Below, piece by piece: positions 18,606 through 30,338 of a stretch of DNA of 64,000 nt. Origin of the DNA: Pacificoceanicola onchidii (GTDB lineage: Bacteria; Pseudomonadota; Alphaproteobacteria; Rhodobacterales; Rhodobacteraceae); the NCBI RefSeq assembly GCF_004804335.1, contig NZ_SRXY01000005.1, forward strand, positions 365,587 to 429,586, read 5' to 3'. The notes below the pieces were generated by a model. That model worked only from the letters and a program-made list of their open reading frames with translations, made no database searches and was not told the DNA's origin. Each line of letters begins with the position of its first letter. Positions within the stretch are counted from its first letter, which is position 1. The position numbers and the translations under genes were made by a program.

Positions 18606-20965
18606 GTCCGCTCGATCACAAGCTCCTGCGTGATCTGTGGCGGCTTAAAGGGCAAGCGGCGGCGATCGGCGCGGTGGTCGCGCTTGGCGTTTTGATGTTG
18701 GTGATGATGACCGGGCTCTCAGCTTCGCTGACCGAAACGCGTGATGCCTATTATGAGCGCTATCGGCTGGCGGAGGTCTTTGCGCCTGTGGCGCGTGCTC
18801 CGGAACGGCTGGCCGAACGGCTGGGTTCCATTCCCGGTGTTTCTGCGGTCCAGACCCGGGTGACTGGACAAGCGCTGATCGACCTTCCCGGGCGGCTTTT
18901 GCCGGTGCAGGCGCAGGCGCTGTCCTTGCCCGACAGCGGCCGTCCCGCGCTCAACGATGTCTACCTGACCGATGGACGGCTTCCGGCCCCGGCACAACCC
19001 GATGAGGTGCTGCTCCTGCGCAGCTTCGCCCGCGCGCATGGGCTTGTCCCGGGCGATCATCTCCGCGCCACGATGCGCGGCGCGCGGCGCAGCTTTACAA
19101 TCGTCGGGCTCGCGCAAAGCCCGGAGTTTCTTTATACAACCGCCCCCGGTGAGCTTGTGCCCGATGACGCGCGTTTCGGCGTGATCTGGATGAACCGCTC
19201 CGGTCTGGCCGCCGCTTATGACATGTCCGGGGCCTTCAACGAGGCGCTGCTGGGTCTTGCTCATGGCGCGGGCGAAGCGGGTGTGATCGATGCGGTGGAC
19301 AGGGTGCTCGAACCTTATGGCGGCATCGGGGCCTATGCCCGTGCCGATCAGCTGTCCAGCCGGTTTGTGGCGGAGGAAATCAACGGGATCCGGGTCACCG
19401 CCATTGCCGTGCCCCCGGTTTTTCTCGGGGTGGCCGCCTTTTTGCTCTATATCGTGATCGGCCGCCTTGTGCAGGCAGAACGCGAGGAAATCGGGCTGCT
19501 CAAAGCGTTTGGCTACACCAATGCAGAGGTCGGCGCGCATTACTTCAAACTGATCCTCGCCATCGCCATTGGCGGTGCCTTGGCCGGATGTTTGGGTGGC
19601 ATAGCCTCCGGGCGCGCGATGACCGGGCTTTACACGACCTACTACAAGTTCCCGTTTCTGGTGTTCCGCCTTGAGCCTGTGTCACTGGTTGCTGGCGTGT
19701 CGACCGGCATCCTTGCCGCCTCGACAGGCGGGCTGTTCGTGATGCGCCGGATCTTTTCGCTCGCCCCGGCCGAGGCCATGCGCCCGCCGACACCGCCCAA
19801 CTACAGCGGCAGCGGGCGGATCGGGCAGGGGCTGGCCCGCGTTCTGGACGTGCCGGGCCGCATGGTGCTTCGCAGGCTGACGCGGCAACCGGTGCGCATG
19901 GCCGGGGCGGTCGTGGGCATCGGCTGTGGCATGGCTCTTTCCGCCGCGATGATCACGCTGCACGCCGGGTTTGACCGCACCATCGAGCTGACCTATTCGG
20001 TCATAGACCGCAGCGATGTTACCGTAACCTTCACCCATCCGGTGAGCAGCAAAACCTTGTTCGAGCTGGCCCGCTTGCCCGGTGTGCAGCGGGTCGAGGC
20101 TGTGCGGCACGTTCCGGTTGTGATGCGCCACGGTCGGATCAGCCATCGCGGCGCGCTGACAGGATTGCCGGAACAGCCGGAGTTGAGCCGAGCGCTGGAT
20201 ACCGATGTTCGTCCCATCGCCTTGCCCGAAACCGGGGTGATCCTGTCGCGGGTGCTTGCGCGCAAACTGGCGATTTCGCCGGGCGAACTGCTCCGCGTGG
20301 ACGTGCGCGAAGGCCGTCAACCCGAGCTGACGATCCCTGTGGCGGGCATCGCCGATTCTCTATTGGGCGCGCCCGCTTACATGAACCTCGATGCGCTCAA
20401 CCGCGCGCTGCGCGAGCCGCGGCGGGTTTCGGGCGCGGCGCTCTTGATTGACGAAGGGCAGGGGCCTTCTATCCATGCCGCGCTGCAAGACATGCCGGTG
20501 GTCGCCGGGGTCAGCGTGAAATCCGAGGCCCGCGACGCCTTTGTCACGCTGATGGACGAGGGCGCGGGCACCACGCGCTACATCATGGGGGCAATCGCCT
20601 TCGTTATTACCTTTGGTATCGTCTACAACGCCGCGCGCGTGGCGCTGGCCGAACGGCAGCGCGATCTGGCCTCGCTCCGGGTCATGGGGTTCTCACGCGG
20701 GGAAGCGGCCTTTGTGCTGCTGGGCGAGCTTGCGGTGGTGACGCTGGTGGCTCTGCCTGTGGGCGTGGTGCTTGGGTATTTTCTCTCCTTCGCCATCGCC
20801 GAAGGATTTTCGACAGATCTGTATCAGATCCCGGTGTTTTTCGATCCGCTCAGCTATGGCCAGGCCACGCTGGTGGTGCTGGGGGCGGCGGTGGTCTCGG
20901 GCTGGCTGGTCAAACGGGATCTCGACCGGGCGGATCTGGTTGCAACCTTGAAGACAAGGGACTGA
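18602..20965 (+). CDS. FtsX-family ABC transporter permease with two FtsX domains
   Basis: Membrane protein of 787 aa. An N-terminal membrane helix (about residues 16-38) is followed by a periplasmic domain, a first three-helix FtsX block around residues 275-385, a second periplasmic domain, and a final FtsX block in the last 130 residues. This duplicated layout is that of large MacB/LolC-like permeases. GTG 18602 overlaps the ATPase stop. The system is likely to extrude a lipid, peptide or toxic compound, or to drive an envelope process; sequence alone does not decide. Confidence 0.88.
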   Translation: MSPLDHKLLRDLWRLKGQAAAIGAVVALGVLMLVMMTGLSASLTETRDAYYERYRLAEVFAPVARAPERLAERLGSIPGVSAVQTRVTGQALIDLPGRLLPVQAQALSLPDSGRPALNDVYLTDGRLPAPAQPDEVLLLRSFARAHGLVPGDHLRATMRGARRSFTIVGLAQSPEFLYTTAPGELVPDDARFGVIWMNRSGLAAAYDMSGAFNEALLGLAHGAGEAGVIDAVDRVLEPYGGIGAYARADQLSSRFVAEEINGIRVTAIAVPPVFLGVAAFLLYIVIGRLVQAEREEIGLLKAFGYTNAEVGAHYFKLILAIAIGGALAGCLGGIASGRAMTGLYTTYYKFPFLVFRLEPVSLVAGVSTGILAASTGGLFVMRRIFSLAPAEAMRPPTPPNYSGSGRIGQGLARVLDVPGRMVLRRLTRQPVRMAGAVVGIGCGMALSAAMITLHAGFDRTIELTYSVIDRSDVTVTFTHPVSSKTLFELARLPGVQRVEAVRHVPVVMRHGRISHRGALTGLPEQPELSRALDTDVRPIALPETGVILSRVLARKLAISPGELLRVDVREGRQPELTIPVAGIADSLLGAPAYMNLDALNRALREPRRVSGAALLIDEGQGPSIHAALQDMPVVAGVSVKSEARDAFVTLMDEGAGTTRYIMGAIAFVITFGIVYNAARVALAERQRDLASLRVMGFSRGEAAFVLLGELAVVTLVALPVGVVLGYFLSFAIAEGFSTDLYQIPVFFDPLSYGQATLVVLGAAVVSGWLVKRDLDRADLVATLKTRD

Positions 20966-20970
20966 AGAAC

Positions 20971-22206
20971 ATGGCACGCAACAAGAAAAGATCGCGGATA
21001 CTGCTGTCAGGGGCGGTGGTTGTGCTGGTTGGGGCCGCGCTGGCAGCGGCGTTCTGGCCACGTCCCGTCCTTGTCGATCTGGGCACGGTCAGCCGAGGGC
21101 CGATGCAGGTCACCATCGACGAGGTGGGCCGCACCCGCGTGAGCGAACCCTACGTGGTCTCCACACCGGTGGCCGGGCGATTGCAACGGGTTCAGGTGCG
21201 CCCCGGCGATACGGTGGTCAAAGGGGAGACCATAGTGGCGCATATGCTGCCGACCAATCCCGTGGCGTTGGATTTACGAACACGAGGACAGGCGCTGGCC
21301 GCGGTTCAGGCGGCGGAGGCGGCGCTGCGGGTCTCGCAAGCCGACCATAACGCCGCGATTGCAGGCTTTGATTTGGCGCGGGCCGAACGCGACAGGGCGC
21401 AATTGTTGGCCGACCGTGAGATTGCCAGCGCGGCAGACCTTGAGCGCCGCCAACAGGCGTTCCGGGTGGCCGCTGCCACGGTGCAGACGACCGAAGCGGC
21501 CATTGCCATGCGCGAGGCGGATCTGGCCAATGCCCGCGCGCAACTGCTCGACTTCGACGATGAGGGGGGCAATGGCGACGCGGCTGCAGAGGCAGATCGC
21601 GATATCCCGCTTCATGCCCCGGCCGACGGTCGTGTGCTGCGCGTGGTCCAGCAGAGTGAGACCACGCTGCCATCTGGGGCCCCAATCATGGAAATTGGCA
21701 ATGTGGAGACCGATCTCGAAGTGGTGGTGGAGCTGATCTCGTCCGATGCGGTTGGCGTGAAAGCCGGGGATCTGGTGTCGCTGACCAACTGGGGTGGTCC
21801 AGCCACGCTCACAGGAGAAGTCAGTCGTATCGATCCGCTGGCCATCACCAAATATTCCGCTCTGGGTGTTGAGGAACAGCGCGTGCCCGTCACCGTGACG
21901 TTGACCGGGCCGGTGCAGGACCGCGAGGCGCTTGGTCATGGGTATAGGGTCGAAACGCACATCATCGTCTGGCAATCTCAGGACGTGCTTCGCGTGCCCG
22001 CCAGTGCCCTGTTCCGACACGGCCCGGATTGGGCGGTCTTCGCGGAGGACGAAGGTCGTGCCAGCCTGCGTTTGGTTCAAATCGGTCGCACAAACGGTAT
22101 CGAAGCGGAGGTGGTGCGCGGTCTCAAGGACGGAGACAGAGTGGTGCTTTATCCTTCGGCTGCAATCACGGACGGCAGCGGAATCGCATCGCGGATCGCG
22201 CAGTAA
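20971..22206 (+). CDS. HlyD/MacA-family periplasmic adaptor subunit
   Basis: Adaptor of 411 aa with a single N-terminal membrane anchor (about residues 10-29), a biotinyl-lipoyl-like segment (VSTPVAGRLQRVQVRPGD), a long alpha-helical hairpin (about residues 105-190), and a C-terminal beta domain. It starts 5 bp after the permease stop. It bridges the ABC pump to the outer envelope, although no outer-membrane channel gene is present here. Confidence 0.88.
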   Translation: MARNKKRSRILLSGAVVVLVGAALAAAFWPRPVLVDLGTVSRGPMQVTIDEVGRTRVSEPYVVSTPVAGRLQRVQVRPGDTVVKGETIVAHMLPTNPVALDLRTRGQALAAVQAAEAALRVSQADHNAAIAGFDLARAERDRAQLLADREIASAADLERRQQAFRVAAATVQTTEAAIAMREADLANARAQLLDFDDEGGNGDAAAEADRDIPLHAPADGRVLRVVQQSETTLPSGAPIMEIGNVETDLEVVVELISSDAVGVKAGDLVSLTNWGGPATLTGEVSRIDPLAITKYSALGVEEQRVPVTVTLTGPVQDREALGHGYRVETHIIVWQSQDVLRVPASALFRHGPDWAVFAEDEGRASLRLVQIGRTNGIEAEVVRGLKDGDRVVLYPSAAITDGSGIASRIAQ

Positions 22207-22212
22207 GGTGAG

Positions 22213-22235
22213 GCGGAACCCGGGGTCGGTTCCGC
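22213..22235 (+). terminator. Hairpin after the ABC export operon
   Basis: Perfect 8 bp stem GCGGAACC/GGTTCCGC with a 7 nt loop, 6 bp after the adaptor stop codon. There is no T run after it, so it may end or protect the transcript rather than act as a full intrinsic terminator. Confidence 0.4.
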
Positions 22236-22312
22236 GTTGAAACAGTCGAGATCGTGCCATTCGGCTGGCGGCTCTTACGAGCCCGGCAGTTCTTGGCAAG
22301 ATCAAGGGTAAA

Positions 22313-22402
22313 TGGCGGAGAGACAGGGATTCGAACCCTGGGTCCCCGTGAAGGGACAACGGTTTTCGAGACCGCCCCGTTCGACCACTCCGGCACCTCT
22401 CC
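22313..22402 (-). tRNA. tRNA-Ser (anticodon CGA)
   Basis: Reads on the minus strand as a 90 nt tRNA including an encoded CCA. Acceptor stem GGAGAGG pairs with TCTCTCC, the T arm contains GGTTCGAATCC, and the long variable arm is typical of serine. The anticodon loop CTCGAAA gives CGA, reading UCG codons. Confidence 0.95.
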
Positions 22403-22555
22403 GCGGGGGTCTGGGTAGGGGGCGTTTAGCGATCTTCTCTGGGGCGTGCAACAGGGAAAACGCGCCTATTGGCGGGTTCCGTCCCATGATCGTGAACGGC
22501 CCTTGGAAATCCCGTGCGCCCCGCATAGGTTTCAGACCAAATCAACGGAGCTCCC

Positions 22556-23374
22556 ATGCGACCCATTCGACAGTCCCTGATGTCCAGCCTTGCCGCAATT
22601 TGCCTCGCCGGTGGGGCCTGGGCTGCGCCGGTCGATGATCTGATGCGGGCGGTGCAGATCGATGAGATGATCGAGATCATGCGCGACGAGGGTTTGACCT
22701 ATGGCGAAGAGCTGGCCTTTGACATGTTCGGCGGTCCGGGCGGCGCAGGCTGGCAGGCGACTCTCAAGCGAATCTATGACGCGGAGAAAATGAGCGCGCT
22801 GGTGCGCAGCACCTTTATCGCCAGTTTTGCGTCCACGGACGCGCAGCCGCTGGTGGCGTTCTTTGAAAGCGACAAAGGCGTGCGAATCGTTGGCCTGGAA
22901 CTCGAAGCGCGCCGTGCCATGGTGGACGACGATGTCGAGGCCGCGGCGCGTGCCAGCTTTGCGGAGCTTGACGGCAGCGATGACCCTCGGCTTGCCCAGG
23001 TGCAGACCTTCATCACGGCCAACGATCTGATCGAAGCGAATGTTACGGGTGCGATGAACGCCTCCTTTCAGTTCTATCGCGGGCTGGTGGAGGGTGGCGC
23101 CTTTGCCATGACCGAGCAGGACATTCTTGCGGATGTCTGGAGTCAGGAAGCGGAAACACGCGTCGACACCCGCGAATGGCTCTTTGCCTTCATGCTGCTG
23201 GCTTATGGCCCGCTCGAGGATGGCACGATGGACGCCTACATTGCCTTGTCGGAATCGCCGGAGGGCAGGGCGCTTAATCGCGCGCTGTTTGCGGGGTTCA
23301 ATACAATGTATGACGAGGTCTCTTATGCGCTGGGGCTGGCGGTGGCACAGCAAATGCGCGGTGAAGACCTCTGA
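22556..23374 (+). CDS. Exported DUF2059-like protein
   Basis: Protein of 272 aa with a signal peptide (cleavage likely after AWA near residue 23) and a mainly alpha-helical mature part resembling the DUF2059 family. That family has repeated segments of about 60 residues rich in Asp, Glu and Ala. No catalytic motif is visible. It lies upstream of rplU in the same direction, separated by 213 bp that contain a hairpin. Function unknown; the compartment should be the periplasm. Confidence 0.65.
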   Translation: MRPIRQSLMSSLAAICLAGGAWAAPVDDLMRAVQIDEMIEIMRDEGLTYGEELAFDMFGGPGGAGWQATLKRIYDAEKMSALVRSTFIASFASTDAQPLVAFFESDKGVRIVGLELEARRAMVDDDVEAAARASFAELDGSDDPRLAQVQTFITANDLIEANVTGAMNASFQFYRGLVEGGAFAMTEQDILADVWSQEAETRVDTREWLFAFMLLAYGPLEDGTMDAYIALSESPEGRALNRALFAGFNTMYDEVSYALGLAVAQQMRGEDL

Positions 23375-23421
23375 TCGGACCTCTGTGCTCCCCGAAAGCA
23401 TCAGATCATGGGTTTGGACGC

Positions 23422-23450
23422 TTGACTTAACGGATAGCCCGGCGTAGATG
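23422..23450 (+). promoter_or_regulatory. Candidate rplU-rpmA promoter
   Basis: TTGACT at 23422-23427 and TAGATG at 23445-23450 with a 17 bp spacer. A second possible -35, TTGACA at 23494-23499, has no good -10 partner. If the first is used, the mRNA leader is about 130 nt and includes the hairpin at 23464. Confidence 0.35.
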
Positions 23451-23463
23451 CGAGGCTCCAAGC

Positions 23464-23495
23464 CGCCCCGCACTCCGGGGCGTCTTATCATTTTT
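23464..23495 (+). terminator. Hairpin with T-rich tail before rplU
   Basis: Perfect 7 bp stem CGCCCCG/CGGGGCG with a 5 nt loop, followed by TCTTATCATTTTT. It can terminate the DUF2059-like gene. If transcription starts at the promoter just upstream, it could act as an attenuator in the L21 leader. Confidence 0.5.
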
Positions 23496-23587
23496 GACAA
23501 CCGCCCGGACAGGGCGCGCTGTTCGAGGGTATCCAACGCCGGGTCAAACCGGGGCCCGAGGGACGCGGTAACACGAAGGAAGACGCG

Positions 23588-24187
23588 ATGTTCGCGGTAG
23601 TAAAAACCGGCGGCAAGCAATACAAAGTCCAGTCGGGCGACATGCTCCGGGTGGAAAAGCTGGCTGCTGATGCGGGTGAAACCGTTCAATTCAACGAAGT
23701 TCTGATGCTTGGCGGCGACACGGTCACCGTGGGCGCGCCGCTGGTTGCCGGCGCAGGCGTTCAGGCCGAAGTCATCGACCAGATCAAAGGCGAGAAGCTG
23801 ATCAACTTCGTCAAGCGTCGTCGTAAGCACAGCTCGCAGCGCACCAAGGGTCACCGTCAGAAGCTGACTCTGGTGAAGATCACCGAGATCCTCGCATCCG
23901 GCGCAGACGCATCCGGCGTGAAAGCGGCCGTTGGCGCAGGCTCCGTTCCGGCATCCGCTAAAGCAGCCCCTGCTGCGAAAGCGGCCAAGGCAGACGCGGC
24001 TCCGGCCGAAGCGGCTGCTGGCGCTGATGACCTGACCCAGATCAACGGTGTCGGCCCCGCCGCTGCCAAGAAGCTGGTTGAAGCAGGTATCACCACGTTC
24101 GCGCAGCTTGCAGCTGTTGACGCAGAGACCTTCGAGGCCACCAAAGTGAAGCCCGAATGGGTCGAACAGGCCAAGACGCTGGTCTGA
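23588..24187 (+). CDS. rplU: 50S ribosomal protein L21 with C-terminal helix-hairpin-helix extension
   Basis: Residues 1 to about 103 are canonical L21 (start MFAVVKTGGKQYKV, then VKRRRKHSSQRTKGHRQ), a 23S rRNA-binding protein of the large subunit. A low-complexity Ala/Lys linker (about residues 115-145) leads to a C-terminal helix-hairpin-helix-like domain with INGVGPAAAKKLVEAGI. The total of 199 aa is about twice the bacterial norm of near 103. GAAGGAAGACG precedes ATG 23588. It is followed 21 bp later by rpmA, the universal L21-L27 pairing. The extension may bind nucleic acid; its role is unknown. Confidence 0.96.
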   Translation: MFAVVKTGGKQYKVQSGDMLRVEKLAADAGETVQFNEVLMLGGDTVTVGAPLVAGAGVQAEVIDQIKGEKLINFVKRRRKHSSQRTKGHRQKLTLVKITEILASGADASGVKAAVGAGSVPASAKAAPAAKAAKADAAPAEAAAGADDLTQINGVGPAAAKKLVEAGITTFAQLAAVDAETFEATKVKPEWVEQAKTLV

Positions 24188-24208
24188 TCAGAGATAGGAG
24201 AGTAACTC

Positions 24209-24478
24209 ATGGCACATAAAAAAGCAGGCGGTTCCTCCCGCAACGGTCGCGACTCCGCAGGGCGTCGCCTCGGCGTGAAACTGTACGGCGGTCAGGCTGC
24301 AATTCCGGGCAACATCATCGTGCGCCAGCGCGGCACGAAGTTCTGGCCGGGTGAAGGCGTTGGCATGGGCAAGGATCACACGATCTTTGCAACCGTCGAC
24401 GGCGCGGTAACCTTCCACAAAGGCCTCAAAGGCCGCACCTTTATTTCGGTTCTGCCAGTGGCGGAGGCCGCAGAGTAA
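24209..24478 (+). CDS. rpmA: 50S ribosomal protein L27
   Basis: An 89 aa protein beginning [16 protein letters not shown], the strictly conserved L27 N-terminus that reaches the peptidyl transferase centre. The body [22 protein letters not shown] is split here as GGQAAIPGN then [10 protein letters not shown]. It has normal length, with no Firmicutes-type leader peptide. It is co-transcribed with rplU and ends 27 bp before an intrinsic terminator. Confidence 0.98.
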   Translation: MAHKKAGGSSRNGRDSAGRRLGVKLYGGQAAIPGNIIVRQRGTKFWPGEGVGMGKDHTIFATVDGAVTFHKGLKGRTFISVLPVAEAAE

Positions 24479-24505
24479 GCCGACCTTAAGGTTTTTGACA
24501 AATAA

Positions 24506-24535
24506 GGGGATCGGCGAACAGGCCGGTCCCCTTTT
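24506..24535 (+). terminator. Intrinsic terminator after rpmA
   Basis: GGGGATCGGC and GGCCGGTCCCC pair around a short loop and are followed by a TTTTTCTTTT tract. It ends the L21-L27 transcript. Confidence 0.8.
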
Positions 24536-24594
24536 TCTTTTCGATGTGCACGCATAAGTAGTTTGAAGCTGCCAGGTGTTCGCAAGCCTTGCTG

Positions 24595-24611
24595 CCGGTT
24601 TTTGAAACCGG
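24595..24611. repeat. Short inverted repeat in the leader of the first GNAT gene
   Basis: Perfect 7 bp stem CCGGTTT/AAACCGG with a 3 nt loop, 24 bp before the start codon at 24636 and just before its ribosome site. It may modulate translation, or be chance. Confidence 0.3.
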
Positions 24612-24635
24612 TGCTCTTGGAGGAGGAGCAAGCCT

Positions 24636-25175
24636 ATGAGTTTGGATACGATGATGAGACAGCCCGTGGTGGAGGCGGCGCGTTTTGATCTGCGCCCGAT
24701 CCGGCAATCGGATATGGGGTTGCTGGATCATTATGCCGGGGATAAGCGTGTGGCGCGCCAGACCACGTCCATCCCGCACCCGTTGCCGCCCGGTGCGGCG
24801 GAGGCCTTTGTTGCGCGCTCCACGGCCCCGGATCGCGATGCGATGGTCTGGGTGTTGGACGGCACCCGCGCGGACGGGCCGGAACTGATGGGCATCATGA
24901 CCCTGAAGATCATGGACGCGGCGCAATCCGAACTCAGCTACTGGGTTGCTCCGCCGTTCTGGAACACTGGTATGGCCTCTGACGCGGCCAAGGCGCTGGT
25001 GGCAGCGAACCCGCTTGGCAACGAGACGCTGTTTGCCTGTTCGTTTCAGGACAACCCGGCATCGGCGCGTGTGCTGGTGAACTGCGGTTTTGAGTACATC
25101 GGCGACGCGGAAGCGTTTTCTGTCGCGCGCGGCGCGAAACTGCCAACCTGGACCTACATCAACCGTCTGACCTGA
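24636..25175 (+). CDS. GNAT-family N-acetyltransferase (RimJ/RimL type)
   Basis: Acetyl-CoA-dependent acetyltransferase of 179 aa. It has the RimJ/RimL layout, with FDLRPIRQSD near residue 16, SYWVAPPFWNTGMASDAAKALV near residue 102 split by the acetyl-CoA loop, and a C-terminal NPASARVLVNCGFEYIG motif. A strong GGAGGAGGAG site precedes ATG 24636. It lies with a second GNAT gene between rpmA and obgE, a gene order I associate with Rhodobacterales. The substrate may be a protein N-terminus or a small amine. Confidence 0.82.
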   Translation: MSLDTMMRQPVVEAARFDLRPIRQSDMGLLDHYAGDKRVARQTTSIPHPLPPGAAEAFVARSTAPDRDAMVWVLDGTRADGPELMGIMTLKIMDAAQSELSYWVAPPFWNTGMASDAAKALVAANPLGNETLFACSFQDNPASARVLVNCGFEYIGDAEAFSVARGAKLPTWTYINRLT

Positions 25176-25189
25176 CCCTTTTGCCGGGG

Positions 25190-25284
25190 GCCGGGGCAGA
25201 GCCCCGGCCTACCGTGCCTTCGGCTCTGTGATCCCCCTTCGGCGCAAACACCTGCGTTCGGTAGGGCGGGGCTGTGCCCCGCCG
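25190..25284. repeat. Long inverted repeat built from two GC-rich palindromes
   Basis: Left arm 25190-25214 and right arm 25259-25284 are inverted copies matching at about 22 of 25 positions, with a 44 bp spacer. Each arm is itself a hairpin: CCGGGGC-aga-GCCCCGG on the left and GCGGGGC-tgt-GCCCCGC on the right. Such elements look like the mobile palindromic repeats common in Rhodobacterales intergenic DNA. It fills the space between the two acetyltransferase genes. Confidence 0.7.
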
Positions 25285-25309
25285 CCCGGCCAAGAGACAA
25301 GAGCCTGCC

Positions 25310-28021
<2,712 letters not shown>

Positions 28022-28098
28022 GCCTAGGGGCTTGCAAGACTCGGACCCAAACCCAAAATAGACTAAACGCAATCAACCCAAGCAAAGCGAGACACGTC

Positions 28099-29364
28099 AT
28101 GAAAGACCTGACCGACATTCCCGCCCTCATGGCTGACATCGGCGCACGCGCCAAGGCCGCCGCAGCGGAACTCGCGTTTGCTCCAGCTGAGGCCAAGCAA
28201 AAGGCGCTCGAAGCCGCCGCCGAGGCGGTCTGGGCGCGCCGCGCCGAGATCATCGAGGCCAACGGCAAGGACATGGAATTTGGCCGAGACAAAGGGCTGA
28301 GCGCCGCCATGCTGGACCGGCTGATGCTGGATGAGGCGCGCATTCAGGGCATCGTGGATGGCCTGCGCGCGGTTGCGGCGCAAGAAGACCCTGTTGGCGC
28401 GGTCATCGAAGAGTGGGATCTGCCCACGGGCCTGAGCATCCAGCGGGTGCGCACGCCGCTTGGCGTGATCGGCGTCATCTATGAGAGCCGCCCCAACGTG
28501 ACGGCGGATGCGGGCGCGCTTTGCCTCAAGGCAGGCAATGCCGTGATTCTGCGGGGCGGCTCGGAGAGTTTCCACAGCTCCGGCGCAATCCACGACTGCC
28601 TTGTCGATGGACTGAAAGCTGCGGGTCTTCCCGAGGATGCCATTCAGCGTGTGCCCACCCGGGACCGCGCGGCGGTGCAGGAAATGCTGACCATGACCGA
28701 GTATGTGGACGTGATCGTCCCGCGCGGTGGCAAGGGGCTTGTTGGCCTGGTGCAGCGCGAGGCCCGTGTGCCGGTCTTTGCCCACCTTGAAGGCATCGTT
28801 CATGTCTATGTCGACAAGGATGCCGATCCGGTCAAGGCGCTGTCCGTGGTGATGAACGCCAAAACCCGGCGTACCGGAATCTGCGGCGCGGCGGAATGCC
28901 TTCTGATCCACCGCGATGTGCTGGACACCATCGGGCAGGGTCTGATCAAGGCGCTGCTCGATGCCGGTGTCGAGGTGCGCGGCGATGAGACGCTTCAGAG
29001 CATTGAGGGTGTCACCGCGGCGGGCGACGAAGATTGGGGCTGCGAGTATCTGGATATGATCATCGCAGCGAAGGTCGTCGACGGCATCGACGCGGCGATT
29101 GCCCATATCAACCAGTACAGCTCCAGCCACACGGATTGCATTCTGACCGAGGACGATGCGGCTGCGGCGCGCTTCTTCCAGCGGCTCGACAGTGCGATTC
29201 TGATGCGCAATGCCTCAACGCAGTTCGCCGATGGCGGCGAGTTTGGCATGGGCGCGGAGATCGGCATCGCCACCGGGAAAATGCACGCGCGCGGCCCGGT
29301 TGGAGCGATGCAGCTGACCTCGTTCAAATACCAGGTGACCGGGGACGGGACGGTGCGCGCCTAG
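28099..29364 (+). CDS. proA: Gamma-glutamyl phosphate reductase
   Basis: Second step of proline synthesis, NADPH-dependent reduction of glutamyl phosphate to the semialdehyde. The 421 aa length is normal. The catalytic cysteine lies in [12 protein letters not shown] near residue 260, and the motif [18 protein letters not shown] is near residue 130. I chose ATG 28099 (MKDLTDIP); the open frame extends back to 28018 but the added part is not conserved-looking. The last 4 bp overlap the convergent chpT gene. Confidence 0.96.
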   Translation: MKDLTDIPALMADIGARAKAAAAELAFAPAEAKQKALEAAAEAVWARRAEIIEANGKDMEFGRDKGLSAAMLDRLMLDEARIQGIVDGLRAVAAQEDPVGAVIEEWDLPTGLSIQRVRTPLGVIGVIYESRPNVTADAGALCLKAGNAVILRGGSESFHSSGAIHDCLVDGLKAAGLPEDAIQRVPTRDRAAVQEMLTMTEYVDVIVPRGGKGLVGLVQREARVPVFAHLEGIVHVYVDKDADPVKALSVVMNAKTRRTGICGAAECLLIHRDVLDTIGQGLIKALLDAGVEVRGDETLQSIEGVTAAGDEDWGCEYLDMIIAAKVVDGIDAAIAHINQYSSSHTDCILTEDDAAAARFFQRLDSAILMRNASTQFADGGEFGMGAEIGIATGKMHARGPVGAMQLTSFKYQVTGDGTVRA

Positions 29365-29969
29365 CGCACCAACTCGATCCGGAGGCTGCTGTCGCCCACG
29401 TGCACCCGCAAGTTAAGGCCCCGTTCCTCCGCCAGCAGCGTGAGCAGGGCGAATTGCACCTTGTCCGCGCCGATCTCTTCCGGTCCGGGGCCACCCGTGA
29501 GGTGGTCCCACAGAGGTTTGACCGCGTTGATCCGAGGACCTTCTGCGCCAACGGACCAGCCGGTTTCACCACGTTCAATGTGCACCGTGCCGCCCTGCGG
29601 CAGCGCCGACTCGCAGCATAGATAGGCAAGGAAGGCCATCTGAACCTCTGCGCGGGGCAGGTCCGCGTCCGGTCGCCAGTCTGATTGCACGCGCGCTCCG
29701 GCCGTCAGGTCTCGCAGGATCGCGCGGATTTCCCGGTCTCCCATCATCTGACTGCCGCCGGCGCTGCCAAATGCGACACGGAAAAACTTGATCCGGGCGG
29801 CAGCATTGGTACAGCTATCGCGGATCAGTTCCAGTTCCGGCATATCGTTGCTCAGACCGGACAGTTCGAGCAGCTCAAGCCCGTTCTGAATGGCCCCGAC
29901 CGGGCTGATCAGATCGTGGCACAGGCGGGAGCCAACGAGGGAGGCCAGATTGGCTGTGTATTTGGTCAT
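29361..29969 (-). CDS. chpT: Histidine phosphotransferase ChpT
   Basis: Phosphorelay protein that passes phosphate from the CckA kinase to the cell-cycle regulator CtrA. The 202 aa protein has the N-terminal dimerisation helices with phospho-accepting H18 in [16 protein letters not shown]. Its C-terminal part resembles a degenerate kinase ATPase domain. Two ATG codons are adjacent; GGAG lies 6 nt before the one at 29969, which I prefer to 29972. It is divergent from the DUF3553 gene across only 27 bp. CckA and CtrA are not in the window. Confidence 0.88.
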   Translation of the reverse strand: MTKYTANLASLVGSRLCHDLISPVGAIQNGLELLELSGLSNDMPELELIRDSCTNAAARIKFFRVAFGSAGGSQMMGDREIRAILRDLTAGARVQSDWRPDADLPRAEVQMAFLAYLCCESALPQGGTVHIERGETGWSVGAEGPRINAVKPLWDHLTGGPGPEEIGADKVQFALLTLLAEERGLNLRVHVGDSSLRIELVR

Positions 29970-29996
29970 CATTTGCTCCGCTTGAAAGGGGACAGC

Positions 29997-30182
29997 ATGC
30001 AGGAACTCAACGCTTTTCTCGAACCGGGAATGCTTGTCACGCATCCGGAAAAGCCCGATTGGGGGGTCGGACAAGTCCAGTCGAACGTGAATGGACGGGT
30101 CACGGTCAATTTCCGTGAAGAAGGCAAAGTCGTCATCGATGGTAGCCGGGTCGGCCTCATTCCTTTTTTCGAGAGAGGTTAA
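29997..30182 (+). CDS. DUF3553 family small protein
   Basis: A 61 aa protein with GMLVTHPEKPDWGVGQVQS and VNFREEGKVVID, a short beta-rich fold resembling the small SH3/Tudor-like modules also found in UvrD/CarD-type proteins. ATG 29997 is preceded by AAAGGGGA; a longer open frame exists upstream but would overlap chpT. It is divergent from chpT and shares its promoter region. It probably binds RNA polymerase or nucleic acid. That is inferred from the fold and not shown. Confidence 0.75.
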   Translation: MQELNAFLEPGMLVTHPEKPDWGVGQVQSNVNGRVTVNFREEGKVVIDGSRVGLIPFFERG

Positions 30183-30192
30183 TTTCCATTCG

Positions 30193-30208
30193 TTTATTAT
30201 TGGTTAAC
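30193..30208. promoter_or_regulatory. CtrA-like site upstream of olsB
   Basis: TTTA-N7-TTAAC, one mismatch from the CtrA consensus TTAA-N7-TTAA, in the AT-rich gap between the DUF3553 and olsB genes. By chance about five such one-mismatch sites would occur per 64 kb, so only its intergenic position and its closeness to chpT make it notable. Confidence 0.25.
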
Positions 30209-30272
30209 GGTGCACAAGGGTTTGAGATCACGGGGCAATTTTCTGTCGGCTTTTGCACGGGATCTTCGGGTT

Positions 30273-30282
30273 GTTAATTAAC
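30273..30282. promoter_or_regulatory. Perfect palindrome GTTAATTAAC before olsB
   Basis: A 10 bp perfect AT-rich palindrome 57 bp before the olsB start codon, in an otherwise GC-rich genome. It could be an operator or part of the promoter. No cognate regulator is identified. Confidence 0.3.
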
Positions 30283-30338
30283 GTGATAAGTTTCGAAACA
30301 AAGGTCAATGGCTTCGTGATGCAGCTAAGAGTTGAAAG

